A stretch of 64,000 nucleotides of DNA from Novosphingopyxis baekryungensis DSM 16222 (GTDB taxonomy: Bacteria > Pseudomonadota > Alphaproteobacteria > Sphingomonadales > Sphingomonadaceae), in contig NZ_ATUR01000003.1 in assembly GCF_000420305.1 (NCBI RefSeq), forward strand, positions 62,001 through 126,000. The letters run 5' to 3'. The position numbers were made by a program, and so were the translations under genes. Below, in pieces: positions 39,719 to 50,766 of this stretch. The notes below the pieces were generated by a model. It worked only from the letters and a program-made list of their open reading frames with translations. It ran no database searches and was not told the DNA's origin. Every line of letters starts with the position of its first letter. The first letter of the stretch is position 1.

Positions 39719-39835
39719 GAAGGTTCATCCATTGTTGGTTTGGCCATGCTTCTAGGCAGCTAAACCGCCGCCCGCAAGGGCGCGGCAGCGGAAAACATCG
39801 TGACGAAAGCGCAACCAGATTGGCGCGCCGCCGGC

Positions 39836-40672
39836 TCAGGCAGCTGCCTCACGCTGCTTCTTGAGCGCCTGTGCCAGCAGTTTGTGCAGCTTGCTGTGCA
39901 AGGCGTCGTTGCCGGCCAGCACCTGGCGATCGGCAATCGCGGGGCTGCGTCCGCGAAAGTCGGTCACGAAACCACCGGCTTCCCGCACCATCAGACAGCC
40001 TGCCGCGGTATCCCAAGGGGAAAGATCGCTCTCCCAGAACCCGTCATAGCGGCCCGCCGCCAGCCAAGCGAGATCGAGCGAAGCGGCGCCGAAACGCCGG
40101 ATGCCAGCCACCTGCGGGCGAATGGCACCGAAGATCGCATGCCATTCATCCATATTGCCATGGCCCTTATAGGGCACGCCCGTTGCGATCAGGGACTCGC
40201 TCAGGTCGCGGCGCGCAGAAACGCGCAGACGGCGATCGCCCAGCCAGGCACCGCGATTGCGCTCCGCCCAATAGCTCTCATCCGTCAACGGCTGATAAAT
40301 GAGGCAGGCGAACACATCGCCCCAGCTTCCATCGGGATTGCACTCCTGCGCCGCAATCGAGATCGCGAAATGCGGGATGGAGTGCAGGAAGTTGCTGGTG
40401 CCATCCAGCGGATCGATCACGAAGCGCGGCTCGCCCGGCTCCCCTTCGATCGTGCCGCCCTCTTCCAGTTCGAAGCCCCAGCCGGGGCGCGCCTTCAAAA
40501 GCTCGTCATAGAGCGTGCGCTCCGACTTCTGATCGGCTTTCGACACGAAATCCGCCGGGCCCTTTTTGGAGACCTGCAGATGCTCGACTTCGCTGAAGTC
40601 ACGGCGGAGGCGCGTGCCGGCCTTGCGGGCGGCACGTTCCATAACCGTGATGAGACCGGTTTTGGCTGGCAT
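39836..40672 (-). CDS. suhB: Inositol monophosphatase family protein
   Basis: A magnesium-dependent phosphatase of the inositol monophosphatase fold; in bacteria SuhB-type members act on inositol phosphates and may bind RNA polymerase. The 278-residue product has FVSKADQKSE, the metal site FVIDPLDGTSNFLHSIPHF and the C-terminal SPWDTAAGCLMVREAGG. ATG at 40672 gives [11 protein letters not shown] and overlaps the stop of the upstream gene. Specificity between inositol, fructose bisphosphate and other substrates cannot be told from the sequence. Confidence 0.9.
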   Translation of the reverse strand: MPAKTGLITVMERAARKAGTRLRRDFSEVEHLQVSKKGPADFVSKADQKSERTLYDELLKARPGWGFELEEGGTIEGEPGEPRFVIDPLDGTSNFLHSIPHFAISIAAQECNPDGSWGDVFACLIYQPLTDESYWAERNRGAWLGDRRLRVSARRDLSESLIATGVPYKGHGNMDEWHAIFGAIRPQVAGIRRFGAASLDLAWLAAGRYDGFWESDLSPWDTAAGCLMVREAGGFVTDFRGRSPAIADRQVLAGNDALHSKLHKLLAQALKKQREAAA

Positions 40673-41079
40673 CAGCGGCTTTCTGGCGTTGGCGTTGCGG
40701 GTGCGGACTGCTCTGCCGCGGCAGCCTTGCCATTCTGACGCGCACCGCAAACGGTCGCCGCGACAGCGTAGATGACGCCCGGCTTCGTGGCGTCCAGCTC
40801 AGGATTGACCCCGAGGATGCGACCCGTTTCGGCGCTGATGGTTTTCAGTGAATTTTCGTACATGCAGCCAACCAGCGCGTTCTTCTCTTCCGCAGCAATA
40901 TCCTCGCTACGCACAGCCTGGCTGAACATGCCGAAAATCACGCCGGCGCGGTCCATGGTGACCTGAGCATCCTCGTCCGGGGCTGCCGGAGCAGCCGCAT
41001 CGGTCTGCGCCGATACGGCGCCGGGCAGCATCGTCGACAGGATTGCAGCAGCAAAAATGGGGAGATTGCGCATATTCAT
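40672..41079 (-). CDS. Exported hypothetical protein
   Basis: A 135-residue protein of unknown function with a signal peptide (cleavage likely after PGAVSA, about residue 24). The mature part begins Ala/Pro-rich, has two Cys (CMYENS and TVCGARQ) that could form a disulfide, and ends in a Pro/Ala-rich tail. It is coupled by four-base overlap to efp upstream and by overlap to the phosphatase gene downstream, so the three form one unit. A second ATG at 41073 is an alternative start. Confidence 0.75.
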   Translation of the reverse strand: MNMRNLPIFAAAILSTMLPGAVSAQTDAAAPAAPDEDAQVTMDRAGVIFGMFSQAVRSEDIAAEEKNALVGCMYENSLKTISAETGRILGVNPELDATKPGVIYAVAATVCGARQNGKAAAAEQSAPATPTPESR

Positions 41080-41639
41080 TCTGCTTTCTTCACATATTCC
41101 TTGGCGTACACATCGACCACGATGCGCGTGCCGGCGGAGATGTGCGGAGGCACCATCACACGCACGCCATTATCGAGCACGGCAGGCTTGTAGCTGGAAG
41201 AAGCTGTCTGTCCCTTGACCACGGCATCCGCCTCGACGATTTCCGCTTCCACGGTATCGGGCAGCTGCACCGAAATCGGGCGTTCGTCGTAAAGCTCCAG
41301 GGTCACATCCATGCCGTCCGAGAGGAACGGCGCTTCGTCGCCCAGCATCTCTGCGTTCAGGTTGATCTGTTCGTAGGTGTCCTTGTCCATGAACACCAGA
41401 TGCTCGCCATCGGCGAACAGATACTGGAATTCCTTGGTGTCGAGACGCACCTTTTCCACCGTATCGGCCGAGCGGAAACGCACATTGGTCTTCCGCCCGT
41501 CGATCAAGTTCTTCATCTCCACCTGCATATAGGCGCCGCCCTTGCCCGGCTGGGTATGCTGGATCTTGGCGACCTTCCAGAGGCCTTTGTCATATTCCAG
41601 AATATTGCCGGGACGGATATCTACGCCGCTGATCTTCAT
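41076..41639 (-). CDS. efp: Elongation factor P
   Basis: Rescues ribosomes stalled at polyproline runs. The 187-residue product has the KOW-like N domain, with the loop [13 protein letters not shown] whose Lys is the modifiable tip residue. Two OB domains follow, ending in the usual [21 protein letters not shown] at 41639 ([11 protein letters not shown]) is preferred to the in-frame ATG four codons upstream. No epmA or epmB lies nearby. Confidence 0.97.
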   Translation of the reverse strand: MKISGVDIRPGNILEYDKGLWKVAKIQHTQPGKGGAYMQVEMKNLIDGRKTNVRFRSADTVEKVRLDTKEFQYLFADGEHLVFMDKDTYEQINLNAEMLGDEAPFLSDGMDVTLELYDERPISVQLPDTVEAEIVEADAVVKGQTASSSYKPAVLDNGVRVMVPPHISAGTRIVVDVYAKEYVKKAE

Positions 41640-41796
41640 GGGAGAGCGCACCTTGTTTCGCAGTGGAAAGAGCAGGCAGGAGCGATGGCTCCTTCCGCGA
41701 GTTGGCGGGCTTTAACGGCCTCCGCCGCGAAGAGCAATGGCTGTGGATCGATCCGTGGCGCCGGGTGGCCGGATCAATGCACAGCCAGGATGGTCC

Positions 41797-42498
41797 TCAT
41801 CTGGCCAGCAAGGGATAGGGGTTCACCGGCTCGCCCTCGCTCCAATTATCGGATGGTTGGGCATTCAGCACCGCGAAATGAAGATGCGGACCGAAGGGGT
41901 TTGCATTGCCGGTTGCACCCACGGTCGCGATGGGCTCACCTGTCCGTACATTATCGCCTTCCCGCAGATTGTCGCGATAGGCATCCAGATGGGCGTAATA
42001 AAACATCCGCCGTCCGTCCGGCGAACGGATATAGATCGTGTTGCCGCCAAGATCGCTCCAGAAGAGTTTTTCGACCGTACCGGGCGCCGCGGCGTATACC
42101 GGGGTTCCGATGCGCGCCATGATGTCGATGGCCTCATGCGTCCGCTCGCCATTCCCGCGGGCATCGAGATATGTATCGACCAGATCGCTCTTACGAACGC
42201 CCTCGACCGGTATGGCCAGCGCGACTCCGGCATAGCTACCGCCGTTGGGCTTTAAGGCCACGCGCTTGCCTTGCCCGGCCGGCATGCGGTCTGGCGATGG
42301 CCTTCCGGCTGATGCGCCAGTCATGCCAACCGCATCAGCCGCTGGGATCTCCTGCCTATCGCCCGGCGCACCCGACCCTAAAGCCAGGGGAGCAATGGGC
42401 ATGCGATTCCCGAACAGAAAGAACAGCACCAGCCAGATGGCCGATGTGATGAGCACCGTCTGCGCGACGAGCCTGATATCTCTCCACCGGTTCTTCAT
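41797..42498 (-). CDS. M23 family metallopeptidase (membrane-anchored)
   Basis: A 233-residue protein with an N-terminal membrane anchor (about 9-29), a Pro/Gly/Ala-rich linker and a LytM/M23 endopeptidase domain. The zinc ligands are visible: THEAIDIM (His and Asp) and GPHLHFAV (HxH). Such enzymes cut peptide cross-links in peptidoglycan; here the complete metal set suggests activity. It follows the L,D-transpeptidase gene by 16 bases on the same strand, so both may act on the cell wall together. A 157-base stretch without a gene separates it from efp. Confidence 0.9.
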   Translation of the reverse strand: MKNRWRDIRLVAQTVLITSAIWLVLFFLFGNRMPIAPLALGSGAPGDRQEIPAADAVGMTGASAGRPSPDRMPAGQGKRVALKPNGGSYAGVALAIPVEGVRKSDLVDTYLDARGNGERTHEAIDIMARIGTPVYAAAPGTVEKLFWSDLGGNTIYIRSPDGRRMFYYAHLDAYRDNLREGDNVRTGEPIATVGATGNANPFGPHLHFAVLNAQPSDNWSEGEPVNPYPLLAR

Positions 42499-42514
42499 TT
42501 GCGCTGCGTCTCGT

Positions 42515-43720
42515 TCAGGCCTGGAAATGCGCCTTGGTGCCGCTGTGTACCATCTGCGCCAGTCGCGCGGCGTCCCAGTTGGTCAGGCGGATACAACCGT
42601 GGCTCTGCGCCGTGCCGATGGTTTCCGGAGCGGACGTGCCGTGGATACCGTAATGTTCCTTGCTGAGATCGATCCAGACGACTCCCACCGGACCGTTCGG
42701 GCCGGGCGGCAGTTGCAGCTTGTCCTTGCTGTCGCTCACGTCCCAGAACAGCTCCGGATTATAGCTGAACGGCGGGTTATAAGCCGTGCCCAGGATCTTC
42801 CAGTCGCCCAGCGGCAGCGGATCATGCTCGGACCCCATCGTGGCCGTAAATTGTGCCACCAGTTTGCCGCTCCCATCATAAGCGCGCAGTACGCCATCCG
42901 ATTTGTCGACGACGATCTTGTCCACCTTCGGCTGCTCGCTGCCCACGCCCAGGCTCTGCAGGGTCTGCTGCCAACCGGCATCGTCGACAGCGCCTTTCTT
43001 CAGCGCATCCGAGCCGACATTGGGCACCGTGATCTGCTCACCAGCGGCAAATTGCTGCTTCGCGCCGTTCAGCGCGGCCAGAACCTCGGCAGTGGTATGA
43101 AACCGTTCGGCCAGCTTTTCAGCCATGTCGTTATAGCCCAGACGCTCCATCTTGGCTTGCGCTTCCGCGTCGTCCGGCACCTTCTTGAAGCTGATCTGCG
43201 ACCAGTTGGCAGGGATCGTCACCTGGCGGGTTGGGGCGATATTGTCATAAGGCGCCAGTTTCCGGCGCGTGGCCTCGTCCAGCGTGCCGGACGGCGTCAG
43301 GTCATTGGCTTCCTGATATCCCGTGATCGCATTCTTGGTGCTGGCGCCGTTTTTGCCGTCGACCACGCCGGGCGAAAAGCCCATTCGATCGAGCACGACC
43401 TGCGCCTTCATCATGGGAAATTGCGGCGCGGAGGAGCTGGTCGCCGTGCTGTTGGCGGGTGCGCTATTGCCTCCAGCCTGGCTGGTGCCGGAGGCTGCAG
43501 GCGCTGCCGATACCGGCGTATCAGTGAACATGGCGTCCGGGCCGGCATCGGCTGCGGGGGCAGGATCGCGCGATGCCATGCTATCGGCCAAATTATCATC
43601 CGGCGCGGGCGCAGCCTTCTGGGCGGTATCATTGTCCGCCGCCGCGCTGCCCTCCCCGCTGTCGGCAAAATTGCAGCCCATAAGGGCCAAGGTGGCTATT
43701 GCCGTGAACGCTACTCGCAT
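42515..43720 (-). CDS. L,D-transpeptidase lipoprotein with peptidoglycan-binding domain
   Basis: A 401-residue envelope enzyme that makes 3-3 cross-links or attaches proteins to peptidoglycan. The signal segment ends in LALMGC, a lipobox. An Ala/Ser-rich linker (20-105) follows. Then come a peptidoglycan-binding repeat (VVLDRMGFSPGVVDGKNGAS), a LysM-like part near AAGEQITVPNVG, and the YkuD catalytic domain with HYGIHGTSAPE and SHGCIRLTNWDA (catalytic His and Cys). ATG at 43720 is set by the signal peptide. Confidence 0.92.
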   Translation of the reverse strand: MRVAFTAIATLALMGCNFADSGEGSAAADNDTAQKAAPAPDDNLADSMASRDPAPAADAGPDAMFTDTPVSAAPAASGTSQAGGNSAPANSTATSSSAPQFPMMKAQVVLDRMGFSPGVVDGKNGASTKNAITGYQEANDLTPSGTLDEATRRKLAPYDNIAPTRQVTIPANWSQISFKKVPDDAEAQAKMERLGYNDMAEKLAERFHTTAEVLAALNGAKQQFAAGEQITVPNVGSDALKKGAVDDAGWQQTLQSLGVGSEQPKVDKIVVDKSDGVLRAYDGSGKLVAQFTATMGSEHDPLPLGDWKILGTAYNPPFSYNPELFWDVSDSKDKLQLPPGPNGPVGVVWIDLSKEHYGIHGTSAPETIGTAQSHGCIRLTNWDAARLAQMVHSGTKAHFQA

Positions 43721-43809
43721 GTCTTCACTCCTGTACGCGGCCACATCGGCCTGGATCATGTCGCTTGAGTAACGAGCTTTCTGTCAATTGGCTCCGTAAG
43801 GCGCGCCAA

Positions 43810-44442
43810 TCACGCCCGCTCCTGCAACAATTCGGCGAAGGCGGCGACAGCGGCAGCCGGGCCATCAGCGTGATTCCAGACAGCGCCACTCACCGCCAGA
43901 AAATCGGCCCCCGCGTCGATCAGCGGCGCCGCATTGTCAGGCGTGATCCCGCCGATGGCGACGCAGGGTATTTCCATGATCGGCGCCCACCAATGCAGCA
44001 CGTCCAGCTCGGCACGGTGGGTCACGTCCTTCGTCCCGCTGTCGTAAAACGCGCCGAAGGCAACATAATCGGCCCCCTTTTCGCCCGCTTCCATCGCCAG
44101 ATGGCGGCTGCCGTGGCAGGTCACACCGATCTGCGCATCGGGGCCGAGCTCTTCCCGGGCCTCCCGCGGATCGCCATCATCCTGCCCGAGATGGACGCCA
44201 TCGGCCTTCAGCCGCTTGGCCATGGGCACATCGTCATTGACGATGAACGCCACCTCATGGGCGCGGCAGATATCGAGCAGCGGCTGGGCGAGCGCGGCCA
44301 GTTCATGGCTCTGCTTGTCTTTCACACGCAGCTGGAAAGCGGCCACGGGACCTGCGGACAGAGCAGCCTCAAGCCGTTGCGGAAAGTCGCCACCAACATC
44401 ATTGGGGGAGATCAGGTAAAGCTGGCAGCCGGTCATATTCAT
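43810..44442 (-). CDS. thiE: Thiamine-phosphate synthase
   Basis: Joins the pyrimidine and thiazole halves of thiamine. The 210-residue TIM barrel has FQLRVKDKQ, FIVNDDVPMAKRLKADGVHL with the Mg/pyrophosphate Asp residues, and AIGGITPDNAAPLIDAGADF. The loop GAFYDSGTKDVT is the phosphate-binding stretch. No TPP riboswitch is visible in the 85 bases before the start. Other thi genes are absent from the window. Confidence 0.93.
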   Translation of the reverse strand: MNMTGCQLYLISPNDVGGDFPQRLEAALSAGPVAAFQLRVKDKQSHELAALAQPLLDICRAHEVAFIVNDDVPMAKRLKADGVHLGQDDGDPREAREELGPDAQIGVTCHGSRHLAMEAGEKGADYVAFGAFYDSGTKDVTHRAELDVLHWWAPIMEIPCVAIGGITPDNAAPLIDAGADFLAVSGAVWNHADGPAAAVAAFAELLQERA

Positions 44443-44527
44443 CCTTCATGCAGTCTGCGGGCGCAATCGTCGGCCACGGTGAGCGGCAAGCGATGCCCGC
44501 AATTGCCCATCATTGAAAGGACAAGCC

Positions 44528-44917
44528 ATGTCGAAGTTTCTTGCCGCCCTCGCCCTGGTGACGCTGAGCGCCTGCGCGTCCACCACGGCAGACACGGCCT
44601 TCGCTCCTGCCTCCGCCGGTATGCAGGCGAGCGCGGCTCTTCAGCAGACAGCGCTGCTTGGCCACGTCGCCCTCACCCCCACCGCGCTGATCGAGGACAG
44701 CCGCTGCCCGGTGAATGCGCGCTGCGTGTGGGAAGGCCGTCTCGTCCTTGCGCTCAGCGCGCGACATGATGGCTCCAGTGAGCCGATCCAGGCGACGCTG
44801 GGGGAGCCGTTCACAGCGGGCGGCCAACAGTTCATGCTGGTGGCCGCCAGCCCCGAGAAGACCGCCGGCGCCGAAACCGCGCCGGAGGCCTATCGCTTTA
44901 CGTTCGAGGCGCGCTGA
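44528..44917 (+). CDS. Small lipoprotein of unknown function
   Basis: A 129-residue protein starting MSKFLAALALVTLSACAS, a clear lipoprotein signal with Cys16. The mature part holds DSRCPVNARCVWEGRLVLAL, two Cys with a CVWEG segment found in a set of small periplasmic proteins of unknown role. AAAGGA lies ahead of the ATG. It is alone on the plus strand between thiE and the aldolase gene, with which it converges at four bases. Confidence 0.75.
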   Translation: MSKFLAALALVTLSACASTTADTAFAPASAGMQASAALQQTALLGHVALTPTALIEDSRCPVNARCVWEGRLVLALSARHDGSSEPIQATLGEPFTAGGQQFMLVAASPEKTAGAETAPEAYRFTFEAR

Positions 44918-44921
44918 CGCC

Positions 44922-45839
44922 TCAGGCTTCCTCGCCCTTGTAGATCGCGACCAATTTGGCGAGCATTTCCAGCGCGTCTTCACGACTGCGCTGGAAGCTG
45001 TTGCGGCCGATGATCGAGCCATTGCCCCCGCCATCGCGGATGTCGCGTGCGTCCTGAAACACCTGATCGGCGCCCTTTTTGGAACCGCCGGAGAACACCA
45101 CGATGCGGCGGCCGTTGAAGCAGCTTTTCACCACATGGTTCACCCGGTCCGACTGGGCCGAGAAGTCCATGCCTTCATAGCTCTTCTTCGCGTCTTCCTG
45201 CTCGATATGGTCGCTCGGCAGCTTCACCTTGATGATATGCGCGCCGGCCAGCGCGGCCATATGCGCGGCATAAGCACCGACATCGAGCGCCAGCTCACCC
45301 GATTTGGGCAGATTGCCGCCACGCGGATAGGACCAGAGAACCGTCGGAATGCCGACCGACGCCGCTTCGGCGCGCAGCTCGCGGATTTCCTCGATCATGC
45401 CGAAACAATCGTCGGAGCCGGGATAGATGGTGAATCCGATGGCCGCGCAACCAAGGCGCAGCGCATCATCGACGCTGCCGGTAATGGCGCTGTCCTGCGC
45501 GCTCGCCCAGCTGTTGGCGCTGTTGCACTTCAGGATGGTCGGGATCTGCCCGGCAAATGTATCCGCTCCGGCTTCCAGCGCACCCAGCGGCGCGGCATAA
45601 GCGTTCAGCCCGGCATCGATCGCCAGCTGATAGTGGTAATGCGGGTCATAGCCTTCCGGATTGGGCGCGAAGCTGCGTGCCGGGCCATGTTCGAAGCCCT
45701 GGTCAACCGGCAGGATGATCATCTTGCCCGTGCCGCCAAGTTCGCCCTGCATCAGGATGCGGTAGAGATTGGCTTTTACGCCCGGACTGTCGGACTCATA
45801 CTGATCCAGGATTTTTTTGACTTCAGGTGTAATCGACAT
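44922..45839 (-). CDS. fbaB: Class I fructose-bisphosphate aldolase (DhnA/FbaB type)
   Basis: Cleaves fructose 1,6-bisphosphate via a Schiff base. The 305-residue product has ILPVDQGFEHGPARSF at the N terminus, the probable Schiff-base Lys in HIIKVKLPSDH, and the phosphate loops VVFSGGSKKG and NGSIIGRNSFQR. This is the archaeal/bacterial class I form, not the class II zinc enzyme. GGAGGAAAAACG lies directly before the ATG. It is the last gene of the tkt-gap-pgk-fba series, after a 284-base gap. Confidence 0.93.
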   Translation of the reverse strand: MSITPEVKKILDQYESDSPGVKANLYRILMQGELGGTGKMIILPVDQGFEHGPARSFAPNPEGYDPHYHYQLAIDAGLNAYAAPLGALEAGADTFAGQIPTILKCNSANSWASAQDSAITGSVDDALRLGCAAIGFTIYPGSDDCFGMIEEIRELRAEAASVGIPTVLWSYPRGGNLPKSGELALDVGAYAAHMAALAGAHIIKVKLPSDHIEQEDAKKSYEGMDFSAQSDRVNHVVKSCFNGRRIVVFSGGSKKGADQVFQDARDIRDGGGNGSIIGRNSFQRSREDALEMLAKLVAIYKGEEA

Positions 45840-46123
45840 CGTTTTTCCTCCGGACGTTTCTGCATTCCTGTGCGGCTGCCTTAGGCAAGCATCTGCCCGG
45901 GCGCAATTCGGCTAAGCATGCTTACGGTTCACGGCAGATTGAAAGTTCGCACTGGTCATACCCCGTATCGCCAGAATTCCGTCCAGCCGTTGTTTTCTGT
46001 CGACCAATGGAGCCCGCGTCTGTGCATCAATCACTGCTGGGATTGTGCAATAGGTCATGCAGACGCTTGTACCTCGATGAGGGCCTGTAGGACAGAAACA
46101 AGCACGACAGCGCCTGAGCCTGC
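45840..46123 (-). other. Non-coding gap between pgk and the aldolase gene
   Basis: A 284-base stretch with no convincing gene. It holds a 12-base perfect palindrome, TAAGCATGCTTA at 45913-45924, about 75 bases before the aldolase ATG, and a strong ribosome site next to that ATG. A 48-codon open frame beginning at an in-gap ATG lacks a ribosome site and recognisable features. The length suggests that the aldolase gene has its own promoter here. Confidence 0.5.
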
Positions 46124-47320
46124 TTAGCCGCGCAGGGCGGCGACGCCGGGCAGATCCTTGCCTTTCATCCATTCGAGGAATGCGCCCCCAGCTGTTGAAA
46201 TATAGGAGAAATCCTTCGTGACCCCGGCATGGGCCAACGCTGCGACGGTATCTCCGCCTCCCGCAACCGAAGTGAGCGAGCCATCCTGCGTCAGGGCGGC
46301 AGCGGTCTTTGCCAGTGCGACCGTGGCCTCATCAAAAGGCGGCGTTTCGAACGCGCCCAGCGGGCCGTTCCACACCAACGTGCGGCAATTTTTCAGAACA
46401 TCGCCCAGCGATTCGGCAGCGGCAGAGCCGAGATCGAGGATCATGTCGTCAGCTTCGACCTCATGCACATTGACCGTGCGCGATGGCGTGTTTGCCTTGA
46501 ATTCCTTGGCCACCACGACGTCATAGGGCAGATGCACGGTGCAACCGCTCTCGTCGGCCTTGTCCATGATGGCCTCTGCCGTACCGGTCAGATCATGCTC
46601 GCACAGCGATTTGCCGACATCCACGCCGCGCGCGGCGAGAAAGGTGTTGGCCATGCCGCCGCCGATGATCAGATGATCCACCTTGGTGACGAGATGCTGC
46701 AGCACGTCCAGCTTGGATGACACCTTGGCCCCGCCCACCACGGCGGCCACCGGATGGACCGGGTTGTCGAGTGCAATCGAGAGCGCCTTCAGCTCCGCCT
46801 CCATCGCCCGCCCGGCATAGGCCGGCAGCAGATGCGCCAGTCCTTCGGTGGTGGCATGGGCGCGGTGCGCGGCAGAAAAGGCGTCATTGACGTAAAGGTC
46901 ACCATTGGCGGCAATCGCCTTGGCAAAATCCACGTCATTGGCTTCCTCGCCGGGCCAGAAGCGGCTGTTTTCGAGGATACCCACTTCGCCATCGCGCATG
47001 ATGCCGAGCGACTGGCTCACAATGTCTCCGGCGATTTCCGGAATGAACATGACCTCCCGGCCCAGAACCTCTTCCACCTCGCCGGTCACCATGGACAGCG
47101 ACATGGTCGAGTTCTTTTCTCCTTTGGGACGGCCAAAATGCCCCAGAAGCAGCACCTTGGCGCCCTTGCTTGAGAGTTCGTCTACGGTCGGCTTGAACGC
47201 CCGAATGCGGGTATCATCGGTCACGTCGCCATCGCTCATCGGTACGTTGAGATCGACACGGACCAGCGCCACCTTGCCGGTGAGATCGCCGAGATCGTCG
47301 AGGGTCTTGAAGGCGGTCAT
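46124..47320 (-). CDS. pgk: Phosphoglycerate kinase
   Basis: Makes ATP from 1,3-bisphosphoglycerate in lower glycolysis. The 398-residue product has [12 protein letters not shown] at the N terminus, [23 protein letters not shown], the hinge [15 protein letters not shown] and [16 protein letters not shown] of the nucleotide site. It lies 138 bases after gap on the same strand. Confidence 0.97.
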   Translation of the reverse strand: MTAFKTLDDLGDLTGKVALVRVDLNVPMSDGDVTDDTRIRAFKPTVDELSSKGAKVLLLGHFGRPKGEKNSTMSLSMVTGEVEEVLGREVMFIPEIAGDIVSQSLGIMRDGEVGILENSRFWPGEEANDVDFAKAIAANGDLYVNDAFSAAHRAHATTEGLAHLLPAYAGRAMEAELKALSIALDNPVHPVAAVVGGAKVSSKLDVLQHLVTKVDHLIIGGGMANTFLAARGVDVGKSLCEHDLTGTAEAIMDKADESGCTVHLPYDVVVAKEFKANTPSRTVNVHEVEADDMILDLGSAAAESLGDVLKNCRTLVWNGPLGAFETPPFDEATVALAKTAAALTQDGSLTSVAGGGDTVAALAHAGVTKDFSYISTAGGAFLEWMKGKDLPGVAALRG

Positions 47321-47458
47321 GATATTCTCCGGTAAGGCGCTGCTTCTGATGATCCGTCCGCACCGGCGATATCATGGTCGGCTGTCCGTCTGGCGATAAA
47401 CCAGACGGACAGCCGCCTCAACGTCGCGCGGTACGAACGGTTGGTACGTGGTGAACTC

Positions 47459-48466
<1,008 letters not shown>

Positions 48467-48527
48467 GGTGATAATCTCCTGATGAATGATAGGCCGCTGA
48501 GCGCGGCCAATGGTTTAGGCCAATATC

Positions 48528-50507
48528 TTAAGGCTGCACCGCATTGAGAATCTGCGGCGTGATCGCGTCGGCGGTCAGGCCGAATTTCTCGAACAAGGCA
48601 GGTGCCGGGGCGGACGCACCGAAACGGTCGATCCCGAAATTCAGGCCGTTCGCCATGGTATAGCGTTCCCAACCAAAGGTGGTGCCCGCCTCGATCGAAA
48701 CGCGCAGAATTTCATCCGGCTGCACATTGGGCAGAATATCCTCGCGATAGGCGGTGTCCTGCGCATCGAACAGCTCAGTGCAGGGCATGGAGACGACATC
48801 CGCGCCCACGCCTTCAGCCTCCAACTTGTCCGCGATCTCCATCGCCAGGCTGACTTCCGATCCGGTGGCAATCAGGATCACACGGCGCGGTGCTTCGGCT
48901 GCCTTCAGGCGATAGCCGCCGCGCGCGCAGCCCTCTTCGGAGGCTTCGGTGCCGATCTGCGGCAGGTTCTGACGGCTGAGCGCCAGCAGCGACGGCGTGT
49001 TCTTGCTCTTGAGCGCAATCTGCCAGCACCATGCCGTCTCGATCGAATCGGCGGGCCGGAAGACCTGCAGGTTCGGCACGGTGCGCAGGCTCTGCACCTG
49101 CTCGATCGGCTGGTGCGTCGGCCCGTCCTCGCCCAGCCCGATGCTGTCATGCGTCATCACATGCACCACCCGCGCCTGCTGCAGCGCGCCGAGGCGGATG
49201 GCCGGGCGGCTATAATCGGAGAAGATCAGGAAGGTGCCGCCATAGGGAATGACGCCGCCATGCAGCGTCATGCCGTTCATTGCAGCCGCCATGCCGAATT
49301 CGCGGATACCGTAATAGACGTAGCGATTACCGTAATCGGCCGGCGTCAGCGCATCGATATCCTTGGTCTTGGTGTTGTTCGATCCGGTCAGATCCGCGCT
49401 GCCGCCGATGGTTTCGGGCAGCTGCGGATTGAGCGCGGCGAGCGCGATTTCGGAGGCTTTGCGCGTGGCGATCGTCTGCGGCTTGTCCATCAGCGACTGG
49501 ACATGCGCCTTCATCGAGAAATCCTGCGGCAGATCGCCAGCCATGCGGCGTTCGAACTCGGCGCGGTCGACATGGTCGGCCAGACGCGTCGCCCAGCTCT
49601 TGCGCAACTCGCTGCCGCGACGGCCAATATCTTCCCATGCAGATTTGATCTCGGCGGGAATGTCGAAGGGGCCATGCTCCCAGCCAAGTTCCTTGCGGGT
49701 AAGCGCAATTTCCTCATCGCCCAGCGGTGCGCCATGGGTGGCCGACGTGCCCTGCTTGTTGGGCGAACCGAAACCGATCGTGGTGCGGCAGGCAATCAGG
49801 CTGGGGCGCGGATCGTCCTTCGCCTCGGCCAGGGCGCGGTGGACATCGTCATGGTCATGGCCATCGCAGGACACGACATGCCAGCCGGAGGCACGGTAGC
49901 GGGCGGGGATATCTTCCGAAGTGGACAGATCGGTCGATCCATCGATGGTGATGCGGTTGTCGTCCCACAGAACATTGAGACGACCAAGCTTCCAGTGACC
50001 GGCCAGCCCCACCGCTTCGTGGTTCACGCCTTCCATCAGGCAACCATCTCCGGCAATCACCCAGGTACGGTGATCGACCAGATCGTCGCCGAACACGGCG
50101 TTCAGATGACGTTCGGCAAAGGCCATGCCGACGGACATAGCAAGGCCCTGCCCCAGCGGACCGGTGGTGCATTCCACGCCGTCCAGCAGGAAATTCTCCG
50201 GGTGACCGGCGCAGGGGCTGCCCAATTGGCGGAAGTTGCGGATGTCCTCAAGCGTGGGCTTCGCGTAGCCGGTAAGGTGCAGCAGCGAATAGATCAGCAT
50301 CGATCCATGGCCGGCGGATAGAATGAACCGGTCGCGGTCCGCCCAATGGGGATCGGACGCATCGAACTTCAGGAAATCCTTGAACAACACGGTCGCGGCA
50401 TCGGCCATGCCCATCGGCATGCCGGGGTGGCCGCTATTGGCGGCCTGCACGGCGTCCATGGAAAGCGCCCTGATGGCATTGGCCAGCGTGCGATTGGAAA
50501 CGGCCAT
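48528..50507 (-). CDS. tkt: Transketolase
   Basis: Thiamine-diphosphate enzyme that moves two-carbon units in the pentose phosphate pathway. The 659-residue product has AANSGHPGMPMGMADAAT, the thiamine motif GDGCLMEGVNHEA followed later by LNVLWDDN, and the acceptor-site segment VMTHDSIGLGEDGPTHQP. ATG at 50507 gives MAVSNRTLANAIRAL; open codons upstream lack homology. First gene of tkt-gap-pgk-fba. Confidence 0.97.
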   Translation of the reverse strand: MAVSNRTLANAIRALSMDAVQAANSGHPGMPMGMADAATVLFKDFLKFDASDPHWADRDRFILSAGHGSMLIYSLLHLTGYAKPTLEDIRNFRQLGSPCAGHPENFLLDGVECTTGPLGQGLAMSVGMAFAERHLNAVFGDDLVDHRTWVIAGDGCLMEGVNHEAVGLAGHWKLGRLNVLWDDNRITIDGSTDLSTSEDIPARYRASGWHVVSCDGHDHDDVHRALAEAKDDPRPSLIACRTTIGFGSPNKQGTSATHGAPLGDEEIALTRKELGWEHGPFDIPAEIKSAWEDIGRRGSELRKSWATRLADHVDRAEFERRMAGDLPQDFSMKAHVQSLMDKPQTIATRKASEIALAALNPQLPETIGGSADLTGSNNTKTKDIDALTPADYGNRYVYYGIREFGMAAAMNGMTLHGGVIPYGGTFLIFSDYSRPAIRLGALQQARVVHVMTHDSIGLGEDGPTHQPIEQVQSLRTVPNLQVFRPADSIETAWCWQIALKSKNTPSLLALSRQNLPQIGTEASEEGCARGGYRLKAAEAPRRVILIATGSEVSLAMEIADKLEAEGVGADVVSMPCTELFDAQDTAYREDILPNVQPDEILRVSIEAGTTFGWERYTMANGLNFGIDRFGASAPAPALFEKFGLTADAITPQILNAVQP

Positions 50508-50730
50508 AGTTACTCCGATTGGGTTCCGCAGACCTGCCCGCAGCGGACGAGTCGCTCTGTGCCGCCATCCTTTGGGAATTCGCGCGGCCAGCGTCAACCC
50601 GCGCCCCCGAAGACAGCGCCCCTAAGACAGCCTCGCTTAGACGGGATGCATATGGGCACTTGCTGGTTCAGCTTGCCGATCGCCGCAGGCTCCCCTGCGG
50701 TCACGCAATAGGGCAGCGCCTTGCCAATGG

Positions 50731-50758
50731 TTGACAGCCAGCCCCGCTGCGCTAGCAA
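50731..50758 (+). promoter_or_regulatory. Candidate promoter for the zapA operon
   Basis: TTGACA (50731-50736), an exact -35, is followed after 16 bases by TAGCAA (50753-50758), a weak -10. Transcription would begin around 50765, only a few bases before the first possible ATG (50767). The rest of the 259-base tkt/zapA divergent region shows no other clear signal. Confidence 0.35.
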
Positions 50759-50766
50759 ATATCCAC

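Noticed and set aside
41678-41693. Hairpin AGGAGC-GATG-GCTCCT upstream of efp as a terminator
   Set aside because: Six-bp stem without a T-run on either strand; it could be chance in this base composition.
44443-44527. TPP riboswitch before thiE
   Set aside because: The 85 bases show neither the conserved CUGAGA core nor room for the three-way fold.
45912-46172. Possible small gene in the pgk-aldolase gap
   Set aside because: No ribosome site, no signal or membrane features, and overlap with the 3' end of pgk.
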